Assembly (NCBI RefSeq): GCF_014205255.1
Contig: NZ_JACHNE010000001.1
Span: 5,394,001 to 5,458,000 of the forward strand
Direction of reading: 5' to 3'
Length of the DNA stretch: 64,000 nucleotides
Origin: Streptomyces caelestis
GTDB taxonomy: Bacteria; Actinomycetota; Actinomycetes; Streptomycetales; Streptomycetaceae
Position 1 is the stretch's first letter. The number at the start of each line of letters is the position of its first letter. The notes below the pieces were generated by a model. It had not been told where the DNA came from and did no database searches. It saw nothing but the letters and a program-made list of their open reading frames with translations. A program made the translations under genes and the position numbers. This document shows, piece after piece, positions 17,186 to 25,513 of this stretch.

Positions 17186-18070
17186 ATGGCTATCTTCCTC
17201 AACAAGGACTCCAAGGTCATCGTCCAGGGCATGACCGGTGCCACGGGCATGAAGCACACCAAGCTCATGCTGGCCGACGGCACCAACATCGTCGGTGGCG
17301 TGAACCCCCGCAAGGCGGGCACGTCGGTCGACATCGACGGCAACGAGATCCCGGTCTTCGGCACGGTCGCCGAGGCGATCGAGAAGACGGGCGCGAACGT
17401 ATCCGTCCTCTTCGTGCCGCCGGCCTTCGCCAAGGCCGCCGTCGTCGAGGCCATCGACGCCGAGATCCCGCTCGCGGTCGTCATCACCGAGGGCATCGCG
17501 GTCCACGACTCGGCCGCGTTCTACGCCTACGCCGTGTCCAAGGGCAACAAGACCCGCATCATCGGCCCGAACTGCCCCGGTCTCATCACGCCGGGCCAGT
17601 CGAACGCCGGCATCATCCCGGGTGACATCACCAAGCCGGGCCGCATCGGCCTGGTGTCGAAGTCCGGCACGCTGACGTACCAGATGATGTACGAGCTCCG
17701 GGACATCGGCTTCTCCTCCGCCGTCGGCATCGGTGGCGACCCGGTCATCGGTACGACCCACATCGACGCGCTCGCCGCGTTCGAGGCCGACCCCGACACC
17801 GACCTGATCGTCATGATCGGTGAGATCGGCGGCGACGCCGAGGAGCGGGCCGCGGCCTTCATCAAGGAGAACGTGAAGAAGCCGGTCGTCGGCTACGTCG
17901 CGGGCTTCACCGCGCCCGAGGGCAAGACCATGGGCCACGCCGGCGCCATCGTCTCCGGCTCCTCCGGCACGGCCGCCGCGAAGAAGGAGGCCCTCGAGGC
18001 CGCCGGCGTCAAGGTCGGCAAGACGCCGACCGAGACGGCGAAGCTGGCGCGCGCGATCCTCGCCGGCTGA
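17186..18070 (+). CDS. sucD: Succinyl-CoA ligase (ADP-forming) alpha subunit
   Basis: 294 residues from ATG 17186. The N-terminal CoA-binding Rossmann fold is visible (VIVQGMTGATGMKHTKLM, GGVNPRKAG). The histidine that becomes phosphorylated is His251 in MGHAGAIVSG, and IIGPNCPGLITPG is also present. Works as a heterodimer with SucC in the cytosol. The coding sequence is followed by a strong hairpin at 18115-18149. Confidence 0.97.
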   Translation: MAIFLNKDSKVIVQGMTGATGMKHTKLMLADGTNIVGGVNPRKAGTSVDIDGNEIPVFGTVAEAIEKTGANVSVLFVPPAFAKAAVVEAIDAEIPLAVVITEGIAVHDSAAFYAYAVSKGNKTRIIGPNCPGLITPGQSNAGIIPGDITKPGRIGLVSKSGTLTYQMMYELRDIGFSSAVGIGGDPVIGTTHIDALAAFEADPDTDLIVMIGEIGGDAEERAAAFIKENVKKPVVGYVAGFTAPEGKTMGHAGAIVSGSSGTAAAKKEALEAAGVKVGKTPTETAKLARAILAG

Positions 18071-18114
18071 GCAGGGTCAACGCCCTACGGCTCAGTCGTA
18101 CAGCACAGCTCAGA

Positions 18115-18149
18115 GGTGGGCCCGCTCCCCGCACGGGGGCGGGCCCACC
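18115..18149. terminator. sucD terminator hairpin
   Basis: GGTGGGCCCGC pairs with GCGGGCCCACC around an inner CCCCG/CGGGG stem, and GTCGTTTTC follows. It lies between sucD and the convergent HTH gene. A short GGAAGC-type hexamer repeat follows at about 18160-18195. Confidence 0.8.
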
Positions 18150-18199
18150 GTCGTTTTCGCGGAAGCGCAAGCGGAAGCGGAAGCAAGCACAAGCAGGCG

Positions 18200-19570
18200 T
18201 CAGCGTGGCTGCGGCATCAGCCGGACCGGCCCCCGCGGCTCCTCCTCGCGCAGCTTCGCCCGCAGTTCCCGCTCCGACTCCGACAGCGGCCCGGGCGCGA
18301 CCGGTGGCGGCACGTCCTGGACGGTCTCGCCCGGCGGCACCGGTGGCTCGTAGTGCGTGGGGGCCGTGCGGGCGGTGAGGGCCGTGGCTCCGATCAGGGC
18401 GATCGTGAAGGCGATGGCGGCCCGGGTCCAGAAACGGGCCTGGCGTTCCCCGGTCCGGCGCACGACCAGCGGCTTGGAGGCCCGCAGCCGTTCGACGGAG
18501 GCCAGTTCGACCAGCCGCCAGTGGAGCACCTCCGGGTCCGCCAGCTCCGGCAGCCGCTCGGCGACCGCCTCCCGGGCGTGCATCAGCCGGTTGGCGGCCG
18601 CGCGGCTGCTCGCCTCCGTCTCCGCCGCCGTCTCGGGCAGGCCGAGGCCGACACCGTCGTACAGCAGCAGCGTGCGGCGGTACGAGGGCGGCAGCTTCAG
18701 CAGGGTGTCCAGCAGCGCGCGGTCGAACGCGTCGGAGGGCGGCGGCTCGGGGTGCCGGTAGCGGGGGCGGAACCGGTGCCACGGGGAGAGGGCACAGTCG
18801 TACGCCACCGCCCGCACCCAGCCCGCCGGGTCGCGGTCACGGGCCACCTCGGGCCAGCGCTGCCAGGCGATGTGAAAGGCCCGCTCGACCGCCTCCCGCG
18901 CCAGCTCGCGGCGGCCGGTCAGCAGGTAGGTCTGCCGGACGAGCGCGGGCGCGCAGAACGCGTACAGCGCGTCGAAGGCCTGGTCGGGGGTCAGAGCAGC
19001 AGTCGCGTCGTCCGGCCGCGGCGGAGCCGCCGCACGGGCGCGGACGGAGTGCCGGCCGGTGCCGGTGGTGTGGCTGCGGCCCATGGTGCCGGTGGTGTGA
19101 CGATGGTCGGCGACGGTGGTGTGGCGATGGTCGGCGGCGGGGCCGCGGCTTTTACCGGGGCCGGAACCGGAGCCGGTGCCGGTGGCACGGCCGCGTTCGG
19201 TGGCCGAGGCGCGGCTGCGGTGGCCGACGGTGGTGCGGTCCTGTTCCGTGACGGAGCTGCGGCCCCGGTTCCTGCCGGGGGCGCGGCCGCGGTCCCCGGC
19301 CGGGCGGCGGGTGGGCTCGCTCTCGGCGGCGGGCCTGCCCTCCGCATGAGCCGGTGTCAGGTCCACCTCCGTCCCCAGTGAGTTCAGCAGCTTCGCGTAC
19401 TTCTCCCCTTTCCGGCCGCGCGGCGTCGAGCGGCCGGTCTCCCACCCGCGCACCGTCTCGCTGGTGACGCCCACCTGGGAGGCCAGTTGAGCCCGCGTCA
19501 GCGAGGCGGCCTCGCGCAGGCGTCGGCGTTCTTTGGGCGGGGGGAGCGGGATGGCAGGGCTCTGTGTCAC
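18200..19570 (-). CDS. HTH / sigma-factor-like membrane regulator
   Basis: 456 residues from GTG 19570, which has GGAGGGG 7 bases upstream. The domain order is unusual. Residues 14-66 form an XRE-type helix-turn-helix (LTRAQLASQVGVTSETVRGW). Residues 75-190 are a basic Ser/Thr/Arg/His linker with an ADHRHTT repeat. Residues 195-260 resemble ECF sigma region 2 (QAFDALYAFCAPALVRQTYL), and 285-340 resemble region 4 (LLKLPPSYRRTLLLY, then RAAANRLMHAREAV). A single membrane segment lies at about 382-402, followed by a Pro/Glu-rich tail. Fusion of a DNA-binding head, a sigma-like core and a membrane anchor suggests a membrane-tethered regulator; this is inference. It is divergent from the DUF6350 gene with a 96-base shared promoter region. 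Confidence 0.75.
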   Translation of the reverse strand: MTQSPAIPLPPPKERRRLREAASLTRAQLASQVGVTSETVRGWETGRSTPRGRKGEKYAKLLNSLGTEVDLTPAHAEGRPAAESEPTRRPAGDRGRAPGRNRGRSSVTEQDRTTVGHRSRASATERGRATGTGSGSGPGKSRGPAADHRHTTVADHRHTTGTMGRSHTTGTGRHSVRARAAAPPRPDDATAALTPDQAFDALYAFCAPALVRQTYLLTGRRELAREAVERAFHIAWQRWPEVARDRDPAGWVRAVAYDCALSPWHRFRPRYRHPEPPPSDAFDRALLDTLLKLPPSYRRTLLLYDGVGLGLPETAAETEASSRAAANRLMHAREAVAERLPELADPEVLHWRLVELASVERLRASKPLVVRRTGERQARFWTRAAIAFTIALIGATALTARTAPTHYEPPVPPGETVQDVPPPVAPGPLSESERELRAKLREEEPRGPVRLMPQPR

Positions 19571-19666
19571 AGGGCGCCCCTCCGTACGGAAAGGTACATA
19601 AACGTATATTGAGCGACACCACGGTGGTTCGCCTGTTGCGACGGGAAAGCGCGTGTCGTTGGGAGC

Positions 19667-21397
19667 ATGGCGGGCGTGATCGAGATGACCGCTCGCCGCC
19701 GCCCGCCGTCGCCTCTGCTCGCCGGGATGCGTGACCGTGCGCCCGGGCTCGTCGGCGCCCTCGTGGGTGGTGCGGTCGCGGCGGGCCTCGGGCTCGCGTC
19801 GTTCGCCGTACTGGTGATGACGCTGTGGATCACCTCGCCGTACCCCGACAGCGGGCCCGGCGGCGCGCTGCACACGGCGGCGGCGCTGTGGCTGCTGGCC
19901 CACGGAGCCGAACTGGTCCGCACCGACACGCTCGCCGGCGTCCCGGCACCCGTCGGCATCCCGCCGCTGCTGCTGCTCGCCCTGCCGGTGTGGCTGCTGC
20001 ACCGGGCGGCGCGGGACGCCACGGGCGGCGGGGCGGTGGACGGGGACGACGGCACCGACGACGGCTTCGGTGAGGGCGTCGGGGTGGTGGAGGGCATCGC
20101 GAGGGTCGTGGCGCCGCCGCTGGTGTCCGCCCGTACCGCATGGACGGGCGTCGTCCTCGGCTACCTCGCCGTCGCCGCGCCCGCCGCCCTGTACACCGCG
20201 GGCGGCGTGCTGCGGCCGTCGTGGGTGTGGACCGGGGTGTGCGTGCCGCTGGTCGCCGTTGTGGGGGCGGGGGCGGGCGTGTGGTCGGCGTACGGCCGTC
20301 CGGACGGGCCGCTGCGGCGGCTGCTGGGCGTGCTGCCGGTGGGAGCACGGCCGCTGGTCCTCGGTCCGGACGGGCGCCCGGGCGTCGCCTTGCGGGCCGC
20401 GGCGGCCGGGGCGGCGGTGCTGCTCGGAGGCGGTGCGCTGCTGGTGGCGGTGTCGCTGGTGGGGCACGGCGCGGCGGCCCAGGCGGCGTTGCTGCGGCTG
20501 ACGGAGGGGTGGTCGGGACGGTTCGCGGTGCTGCTGCTGTGCGCGGCCCTGGTGCCGAACGCGGCGGTGTGGGGCGCCGCCTACGCCCTCGGCCCCGGCT
20601 TCGCGCTCGGCGCCGGCCATGTCGTCAGCCCGCTGTCCTCCGCGCCGGCTCCGTTCCTGCCGCCGTTTCCGCTGCTGGCGGCGGTGCCGGAGACGGGGGA
20701 GGGGCGGCTGGTGCACTGGGCGGCGGCCGGGGTCGTGCCGGTGGCCGCCGGGGTGGTCGTCGGCTGGGTCGCGGGGAAGGGGGCTGCCTCCGGAGAGCGC
20801 GGCGGGACACGGCCGGGCGGCGGGCGTGATGCCGTCTGGCCGCCGGGGCGCACCGCCCGTGCCGCCGCGCTCGCCGCCGTGCTGTGCGCGGTCGTACTCG
20901 CGGGTCTCGCCGCGCTGGCGGGCGGGCCGCTCGGGGTCGCCGTCCTGGCCCGGTTCGGGCCGGTGTGGTGGCAGGTGGGTGCGGCGACGCTGGCGTGGCT
21001 GGTGCTGGTGGCCATCCCTACGGCGGTGACCGTACGGGCCTGGCGATGCCGGGAACCCCAGACGGACGGGCCGAGAATCGGCAGGCAGCGGGAGGAACCG
21101 GCCGAGGGCGCCCGAAAGAGCAGGCGCCTGCGGAAGGGCTCGCGCCCCGGCCGGAGTTGGTTCACCCACACCGGGATCGCCGGAGTCGCCGGAGGCGATG
21201 CCTCCCCGGCCGACAGGGACACGAAGCCGAGAACGTCACCCCCGGCACCGGACGCCCCCTACACCTCTTACGCCCCCTTCGACCACGACGCCCTGCGCGG
21301 ACTCCAGGACCAGCAGGACGCCACCACATTCGAACCGTACGACTTCCTGCCGGCCGACCCGGCGCCCGAGCCCAGCCAGAAGCCGGACACTCCCTGA
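19667..21397 (+). CDS. DUF6350 / PerM-like integral membrane protein
   Basis: 576-residue protein with about eight to ten membrane segments over the first 470 residues, then a charged cytosolic tail ending FEPYDFLPADPAPEPSQKP. Position and topology match the actinobacterial DUF6350 family, which includes mycobacterial PerM (Rv0955), linked to cell division and placed immediately before purN-purH as here. ATG 19667 is taken. GGGAG lies too close to it (1 base), so GTG 19676 is an alternative. The gene is divergent from the HTH regulator and convergent with the next small membrane protein. Confidence 0.75.
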   Translation: MAGVIEMTARRRPPSPLLAGMRDRAPGLVGALVGGAVAAGLGLASFAVLVMTLWITSPYPDSGPGGALHTAAALWLLAHGAELVRTDTLAGVPAPVGIPPLLLLALPVWLLHRAARDATGGGAVDGDDGTDDGFGEGVGVVEGIARVVAPPLVSARTAWTGVVLGYLAVAAPAALYTAGGVLRPSWVWTGVCVPLVAVVGAGAGVWSAYGRPDGPLRRLLGVLPVGARPLVLGPDGRPGVALRAAAAGAAVLLGGGALLVAVSLVGHGAAAQAALLRLTEGWSGRFAVLLLCAALVPNAAVWGAAYALGPGFALGAGHVVSPLSSAPAPFLPPFPLLAAVPETGEGRLVHWAAAGVVPVAAGVVVGWVAGKGAASGERGGTRPGGGRDAVWPPGRTARAAALAAVLCAVVLAGLAALAGGPLGVAVLARFGPVWWQVGAATLAWLVLVAIPTAVTVRAWRCREPQTDGPRIGRQREEPAEGARKSRRLRKGSRPGRSWFTHTGIAGVAGGDASPADRDTKPRTSPPAPDAPYTSYAPFDHDALRGLQDQQDATTFEPYDFLPADPAPEPSQKPDTP

Positions 21398-21443
21398 CCG
21401 GACACCCCCTGAACCGGACACCCGTGCAGCAGCAGGCCGCCCG

Positions 21444-22220
21444 TCAGTCGTTGGTCCCCAGCAACCCCCGCAGCTCCTTCGGCAGAAGCTCCGTACAGGA
21501 CTGCTCGGCCTTGTTCGTGAGGGCGTCGTTCATGCAGGTGTAGTAGTCGCGGTAGACCAGCTGGGCCGTGAAGGACGCGGCGACCAGGGCGATGGCCAGG
21601 GACGCCGTGACCAGTCCGCTCACCGCGGCCGTCGTGTGGGGGCGGCCCGTCTGCTCGGAGACCGGGGAGTCCGGGTCGGCCCTGCGGGGCTTGGCGCGCA
21701 GGGCGCTGATGCCCCAGTAGAGGGAGAGCGCGCCGAGCAGCAGCGCCACGTACGGCCAGCTGAAGAGGGCGAAGAAGAAGGCCCACATGCCCGACAGCAG
21801 GGCATAGCGCGCACGGCGCTGGGCGGGGTCCGTCGGGTCCCAGCGCGGGTTCTGGCCGCCCTGGGGGCCGCCCGGGCCCTCGGGGCCGCCGCGGGGGCGT
21901 TCGCCGAAGCCGCCGGAGGAGCGGCCGGGCTGCCGGTCGCTCCACCGTCCGCCCCACGGCGCACGGTCGCCCTCGCCTGCGTCCTGGGAGTCGTCGCCCG
22001 ACGGGCGCCGCGGCTGCCAGGGCCGGTCCGGGGTGCCCTCGGGCGGCGGGGCGAACGGGTTGTCCTCCTGGGAGCCGCGCCCTCGCTCGTCGCCGCGGTC
22101 GCCGTCCGAAGGCGCGTCGGGTGGTGAGCTGGGGCGCTCCCGCAGCAGCACGCTGCCGCGCTCCCCTCCCTGCGCCGAGAGCTGGGGGAACGTGAGGAGT
22201 CGCATGCTGCGGTCCGGCAT
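21444..22220 (-). CDS. Membrane protein, Rv0954-like
   Basis: 258 residues from ATG 22220 (ATG 22205 is an alternative). The N-terminal 130 residues are disordered, rich in Pro, Gly, Arg and Asp (GGFGERPRGGPEGPGGPQGG). The C-terminal half has two or three membrane segments (about 145-175 and 205-225) and then an extracytoplasmic tail with two cysteines (YYTCMNDALTNKAEQSCTEL). The position between the PerM-like gene and purN recalls Rv0954 in mycobacteria. Function unknown; a role in envelope or division is inferred from neighbours. Confidence 0.7.
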   Translation of the reverse strand: MPDRSMRLLTFPQLSAQGGERGSVLLRERPSSPPDAPSDGDRGDERGRGSQEDNPFAPPPEGTPDRPWQPRRPSGDDSQDAGEGDRAPWGGRWSDRQPGRSSGGFGERPRGGPEGPGGPQGGQNPRWDPTDPAQRRARYALLSGMWAFFFALFSWPYVALLLGALSLYWGISALRAKPRRADPDSPVSEQTGRPHTTAAVSGLVTASLAIALVAASFTAQLVYRDYYTCMNDALTNKAEQSCTELLPKELRGLLGTND

Positions 22221-22419
22221 CAAGTGAGCGTCTTCCCGTTGGTGATTAGAAACGAGTAGGTGAGCAGGGACGAGTGGACAGAACTGAACGGTGTCGGACC
22301 TGGGTCCGCCCCTTCTTGAACGCATCGCGTCCGGACGGCGTTCCCGAACCGGCTCCGCCCAGACGCTACCTTCCGGCCATGCCCCCGTCCCGTGGGGGCT
22401 GCCCGGTGTGCCGGTATCG

Positions 22420-22447
22420 TTGCTGACGGTCGGCCGGTTCGTAGGCT
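22420..22447 (+). promoter_or_regulatory. Putative purN-purH promoter
   Basis: TTGCTG (22420-22425), a 16-base spacer, then TAGGCT (22442-22447), close to the Streptomyces vegetative consensus. The predicted start is near 22454, giving a leader of about 88 bases. Confidence 0.5.
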
Positions 22448-22469
22448 TCCCCGTATCCGGGGGCGCGAA

Positions 22470-22485
22470 GCATTCGTATGAATGC
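22470..22485. promoter_or_regulatory. Palindrome in purN leader
   Basis: GCATTC-GTAT-GAATGC: 6-bp arms, 4-base spacer. It is AT-rich against the local background and lies about 16 bases after the predicted start, so it could be an operator. No known purine regulator site is recognised. Confidence 0.35.
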
Positions 22486-22541
22486 ACAAACGCCACAGGC
22501 CGGCCGCCTGGACAGACGCTCCCCCGAGAAAGGCCCCCACC

Positions 22542-23180
22542 GTGGCCGCCAAGCCCGTGGCCCCGCGCGCCAAGCGCCTCGTCGTGCTGGTCTCCGGATC
22601 CGGCACCAACCTGCAGGCGCTCCTCGACGAGATCGACGCCGTCGGCGCGCAGGAGTACGGGGCCGAGGTCGTGGCCGTCGGCGCCGACCGCGAGGGCATC
22701 GAGGGGCTGGCGCGTGCCGAGCGGGCCGGGCTGCCGACCTTCGTGTGCAAGGTCAGGGACTACGGCAGCCGCGAGGAGTGGGACGCCGCGCTCGCCGAGG
22801 CCGCCGCCGCCTTCGAGCCCGACCTCGTCGTCTCCGCCGGGTTCATGAAGATCGTCGGCAAGGAGTTCCTCGCGCGGTTCGGGGGGCGGTTCGTCAACAC
22901 GCACCCGGCCCTGCTGCCCAGTTTCCCGGGAGCCCACGGCGTGCGGGACGCGCTCGCGTACGGCGCCAAGGTCACCGGCTGCACCGTCCACTTCGTCGAC
23001 GACGGCGTCGACACCGGCCCGATCATCGCCCAGGGCGTGGTCGAGGTCCGGGACGAGGACGACGAGAGCGCTCTGCACGAGCGCATCAAGGAAGTCGAGC
23101 GAAGGCTGCTCGTCGAGGTCGTGGGGCGGCTCGCCCGCAACGGCTATCGCATTGAGGGACGAAAGGTAGTTATCCAGTGA
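22542..23180 (+). CDS. purN: Phosphoribosylglycinamide formyltransferase
   Basis: Third step of purine synthesis: GAR plus 10-formyl-THF gives FGAR. 212 residues from GTG 22542 with GAGAAAGG upstream. Seen: VLVSGSGTNLQALLDEI at the nucleotide end, the catalytic stretch FVNTHPALLPSFPGAHG, and the C-terminal VHFVDDGVDTGPII with its conserved aspartate. Its TGA overlaps the purH GTG by 4 bases (GTGA), so the two are translationally coupled. Confidence 0.97.
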   Translation: MAAKPVAPRAKRLVVLVSGSGTNLQALLDEIDAVGAQEYGAEVVAVGADREGIEGLARAERAGLPTFVCKVRDYGSREEWDAALAEAAAAFEPDLVVSAGFMKIVGKEFLARFGGRFVNTHPALLPSFPGAHGVRDALAYGAKVTGCTVHFVDDGVDTGPIIAQGVVEVRDEDDESALHERIKEVERRLLVEVVGRLARNGYRIEGRKVVIQ

Positions 23181-24739
23181 CCGCCGAGAGCAACAAGCGG
23201 CCCCTTCGCCGGGCGCTCGTCAGCGTCTACGACAAGACCGGGCTGGAGGAGCTCGCCCGTGGCCTGCACGAGGCCGGTGTGGAGCTCGTCTCCACCGGGT
23301 CCACGGCCGCCCGCATCTCCGCTGCCGGCGTCCCGGTCACCAAGGTCGAGGAGCTCACCGGCTTCCCCGAGTGCCTGGACGGCCGCGTCAAGACGCTGCA
23401 CCCCAGGGTCCACGCCGGCATCCTCGCCGACCTGCGCCTGGAGGACCACCAGCGGCAGCTCGCCGAGCTGGGTGTCGAGCCGTTCGACCTCGTCGTCGTC
23501 AACCTCTACCCGTTCCGCGAGACCGTCGCCTCGGGCGCCTCGCCCGACGAGTGCGTCGAGCAGATCGACATCGGCGGGCCGTCGATGGTCCGGGCCGCCG
23601 CCAAGAACCACCCCTCGGTCGCGGTCGTCACCAGCCCGGCCCGCTACGCCGACGTCCTGTCCGCCGTCCAGAACGGCGGCTTCGACCTCGCCACCCGCAA
23701 GCGGCTCGCCGCCGAGGCCTTCCAGCACACGGCCGCGTACGACGTCGCCGTCGCCTCCTGGTTCGCCTCCTCCTACGCGCCGGTCGACGAGTCGCAGTTC
23801 CCCGACTTCCTCGGCGCCACCTGGGAGCGCGAGCACACCCTGCGCTACGGCGAGAACCCGCACCAGCCCGCCGCCCTGTACGTCTCGGGCAGCGGCGGCC
23901 TCGCCGAGGCCGAGCAGCTGCACGGCAAGGAGATGTCGTACAACAACTACACGGACACGGACGCCGCCCGCCGTGCCGCGTACGACCACGCCGAGCCCTG
24001 TGTCGCGATCATCAAGCACGCCAACCCCTGCGGAATCGCGGTCGGTTCGGACGTCGCCGAGGCGCACCGCAAGGCGCACGCCTGTGACCCGCTGTCGGCG
24101 TTCGGTGGCGTGATCGCGGTCAACCGCCCGGTCAGCAAGGAGATGGCCGAGCAGGTCGCGGAGATCTTCACCGAGGTCATCGTCGCGCCGGACTACGAGG
24201 ACGGCGCCCTGGAAGCCCTCACCAAGAAGAAGAACATCCGCGTGCTGCGCTGCCCGGAGGGCCCGTCGAACCCCGTCGAGGTCAAGCCCATCGACGGCGG
24301 CGCGCTGCTCCAGGTCACCGACCGGCTCCAGGCCGACGGCGACGACCCGGCCAACTGGACGCTGGCGACCGGTGAGGCGCTGGACGCCGACGAGCTCCAG
24401 CAGCTCGCCTTCGCCTGGAAGGCCTGCCGCGCGGTGAAGTCCAACGCGATCCTGCTCGCCAAGGACGGTGCCTCGGTCGGCGTCGGCATGGGGCAGGTCA
24501 ACCGGGTCGATTCCTGCAAGCTGGCGGTGGAGCGGGCCGGGGCCGAGCGGGCCCGGGGCTCCTACGTCGCGTCGGACGCGTTCTTCCCGTTCCCCGACAA
24601 CATCGACGTCCTGGGCGCCGCCGGCGTCAAGGCCATCGTGCAGCCCGGCGGTTCCGTCCGCGACGAGCTGGTCGTCGAGGCCGCGCAGAAGGCCGGCATC
24701 ACGATGTACTTCACCGGGACGCGGCACTTCTTCCACTGA
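23177..24739 (+). CDS. purH: Bifunctional AICAR formyltransferase / IMP cyclohydrolase
   Basis: Last two steps of purine synthesis, making IMP. 520 residues. The N-terminal IMP cyclohydrolase (MGS-like) domain shows VSVYDKTGLEELARGL, KTLHPRVHAGIL and GGPSMVRAAAKN. The C-terminal transformylase shows LRYGENPHQPAALY, IIKHANPCG and the end segment GGSVRDELVVEAA with YFTGTRHFFH. AICAR formyltransferase uses 10-formyl-THF, linking it to folD and glyA in the window. Terminated by the hairpin at 24767-24794. Confidence 0.97.
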   Translation: MTAESNKRPLRRALVSVYDKTGLEELARGLHEAGVELVSTGSTAARISAAGVPVTKVEELTGFPECLDGRVKTLHPRVHAGILADLRLEDHQRQLAELGVEPFDLVVVNLYPFRETVASGASPDECVEQIDIGGPSMVRAAAKNHPSVAVVTSPARYADVLSAVQNGGFDLATRKRLAAEAFQHTAAYDVAVASWFASSYAPVDESQFPDFLGATWEREHTLRYGENPHQPAALYVSGSGGLAEAEQLHGKEMSYNNYTDTDAARRAAYDHAEPCVAIIKHANPCGIAVGSDVAEAHRKAHACDPLSAFGGVIAVNRPVSKEMAEQVAEIFTEVIVAPDYEDGALEALTKKKNIRVLRCPEGPSNPVEVKPIDGGALLQVTDRLQADGDDPANWTLATGEALDADELQQLAFAWKACRAVKSNAILLAKDGASVGVGMGQVNRVDSCKLAVERAGAERARGSYVASDAFFPFPDNIDVLGAAGVKAIVQPGGSVRDELVVEAAQKAGITMYFTGTRHFFH

Positions 24740-24766
24740 CGGCGGATCTTCCGCTGACGATCGCGC

Positions 24767-24794
24767 AGCGGGCCGGCGGCACCGCCGGCCCGCT
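24767..24794. terminator. purH terminator hairpin
   Basis: AGCGGGCCGGCGG (24767-24779) pairs perfectly with 24782-24794 and leaves almost no loop. It lies between convergent purH and the ALF-repeat gene. Confidence 0.75.
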
Positions 24795-24805
24795 CCCCGG
24801 ACGAC

Positions 24806-25399
24806 TCAGCCGTCCACCTCGTACCGCCCGACCTCCAGGAAGTACCGCAGCTCCTCCGGCGTGCCGTCGATGACCTCCTCGGCGGCGGCCCGGAGCGCGT
24901 CGCTGGTGTTCGGGTCGGCCAGGATGCGGGCGACGGCGACCCGGTCGTCCTCGGCCTGGGCGAGGCGGTAGCCGGTCTCCAGGAAGGCGCGCAGGGCCTC
25001 CGGGGTGTTCACGTCGAGGGCCTTGGCGGCTTCCCGCTTGACGCCCCGGCCGGAGTCGGGGTCGCTCAGGACGCGGGCGATGGCGACGCGGTCGTCCTCG
25101 GCCTGGGCGAGGCGGTAGCCCGTCTTCAGGAAGGCGCGCATGTCCTCCACCGTGCCGTCGAGGGCTTCGTTGGCCTCCCTGACGACGCCTCGGCCGCTGT
25201 CCTCGTCGGCGATGACGCGCAGGATCGCGATCCGCAGATCGTCCTCCGACATCTCGTCCACCGGCGTGCCGTCCGTCACCGCCGTGGCGGTCACGGCGGG
25301 GGTCGCCGGGGCCGTGCCGGCGGCGACGGCCGGGGTGGTGAGCAGAAGGGCCGGCGTCAGGACGGCGGCGACGATCAGGGCACCGCGGGTGGGTCTCAT
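24806..25399 (-). CDS. Secreted ALF-repeat protein
   Basis: 197 residues from ATG 25399. A clear signal peptide (about residues 1-28, cut near PAVAAG) is followed by about three repeats of about 48 residues. Each contains D-R-A/I-A-R-x-L/I-x-D, a GRGV-type link and an AFL-x-TGYRLAQAEDD block. This fits the ALF family (short repeats known mainly from Streptomyces, function unknown). The last repeat ends in RYFLEVGRYEVDG. It is downstream of a kinase with an outer peptidoglycan-binding domain, so an extracellular partner role is possible but unproven. Confidence 0.75.
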   Translation of the reverse strand: MRPTRGALIVAAVLTPALLLTTPAVAAGTAPATPAVTATAVTDGTPVDEMSEDDLRIAILRVIADEDSGRGVVREANEALDGTVEDMRAFLKTGYRLAQAEDDRVAIARVLSDPDSGRGVKREAAKALDVNTPEALRAFLETGYRLAQAEDDRVAVARILADPNTSDALRAAAEEVIDGTPEELRYFLEVGRYEVDG

Positions 25400-25513
25400 G
25401 CGTGACCTGCCTAAGAGAAAAGGGAGTTGATGGGGCCGGGTGGCGCCAGGCAGGTGCCTGGGCCCCGGTGCGGACATCCTCACATTCCCCGTCGGCCGGA
25501 GCAGCGCCTTTTT

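Larger units (their letters stand above)
22221..22541. other. Divergent promoter region, membrane gene / purN
   Basis: 321 bases without a gene. It holds the putative purN promoter (22420-22447), a short palindrome in the purN leader (22470-22485) and, nearer the left end, the promoter region of the leftward membrane gene, in which I see no clear motif. Confidence 0.6.

Noticed and set aside
18160..18195. GGAAGC-type hexamer repeat
   Set aside because: Short simple repeat after a terminator; nothing suggests a regulatory or mobile role.
19606..19618. ATATTGAGCGACA shared (reverse complement) with 58702-58714
   Set aside because: A 13-base match in 64 kb on both strands is expected by chance, and the surrounding bases do not match.
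18200..21169. Upstream extension of the HTH regulator reading frame to 21169
   Set aside because: The extension runs antisense through the DUF6350 gene. The GTG at 19570 has a ribosome site and begins the natural protein.
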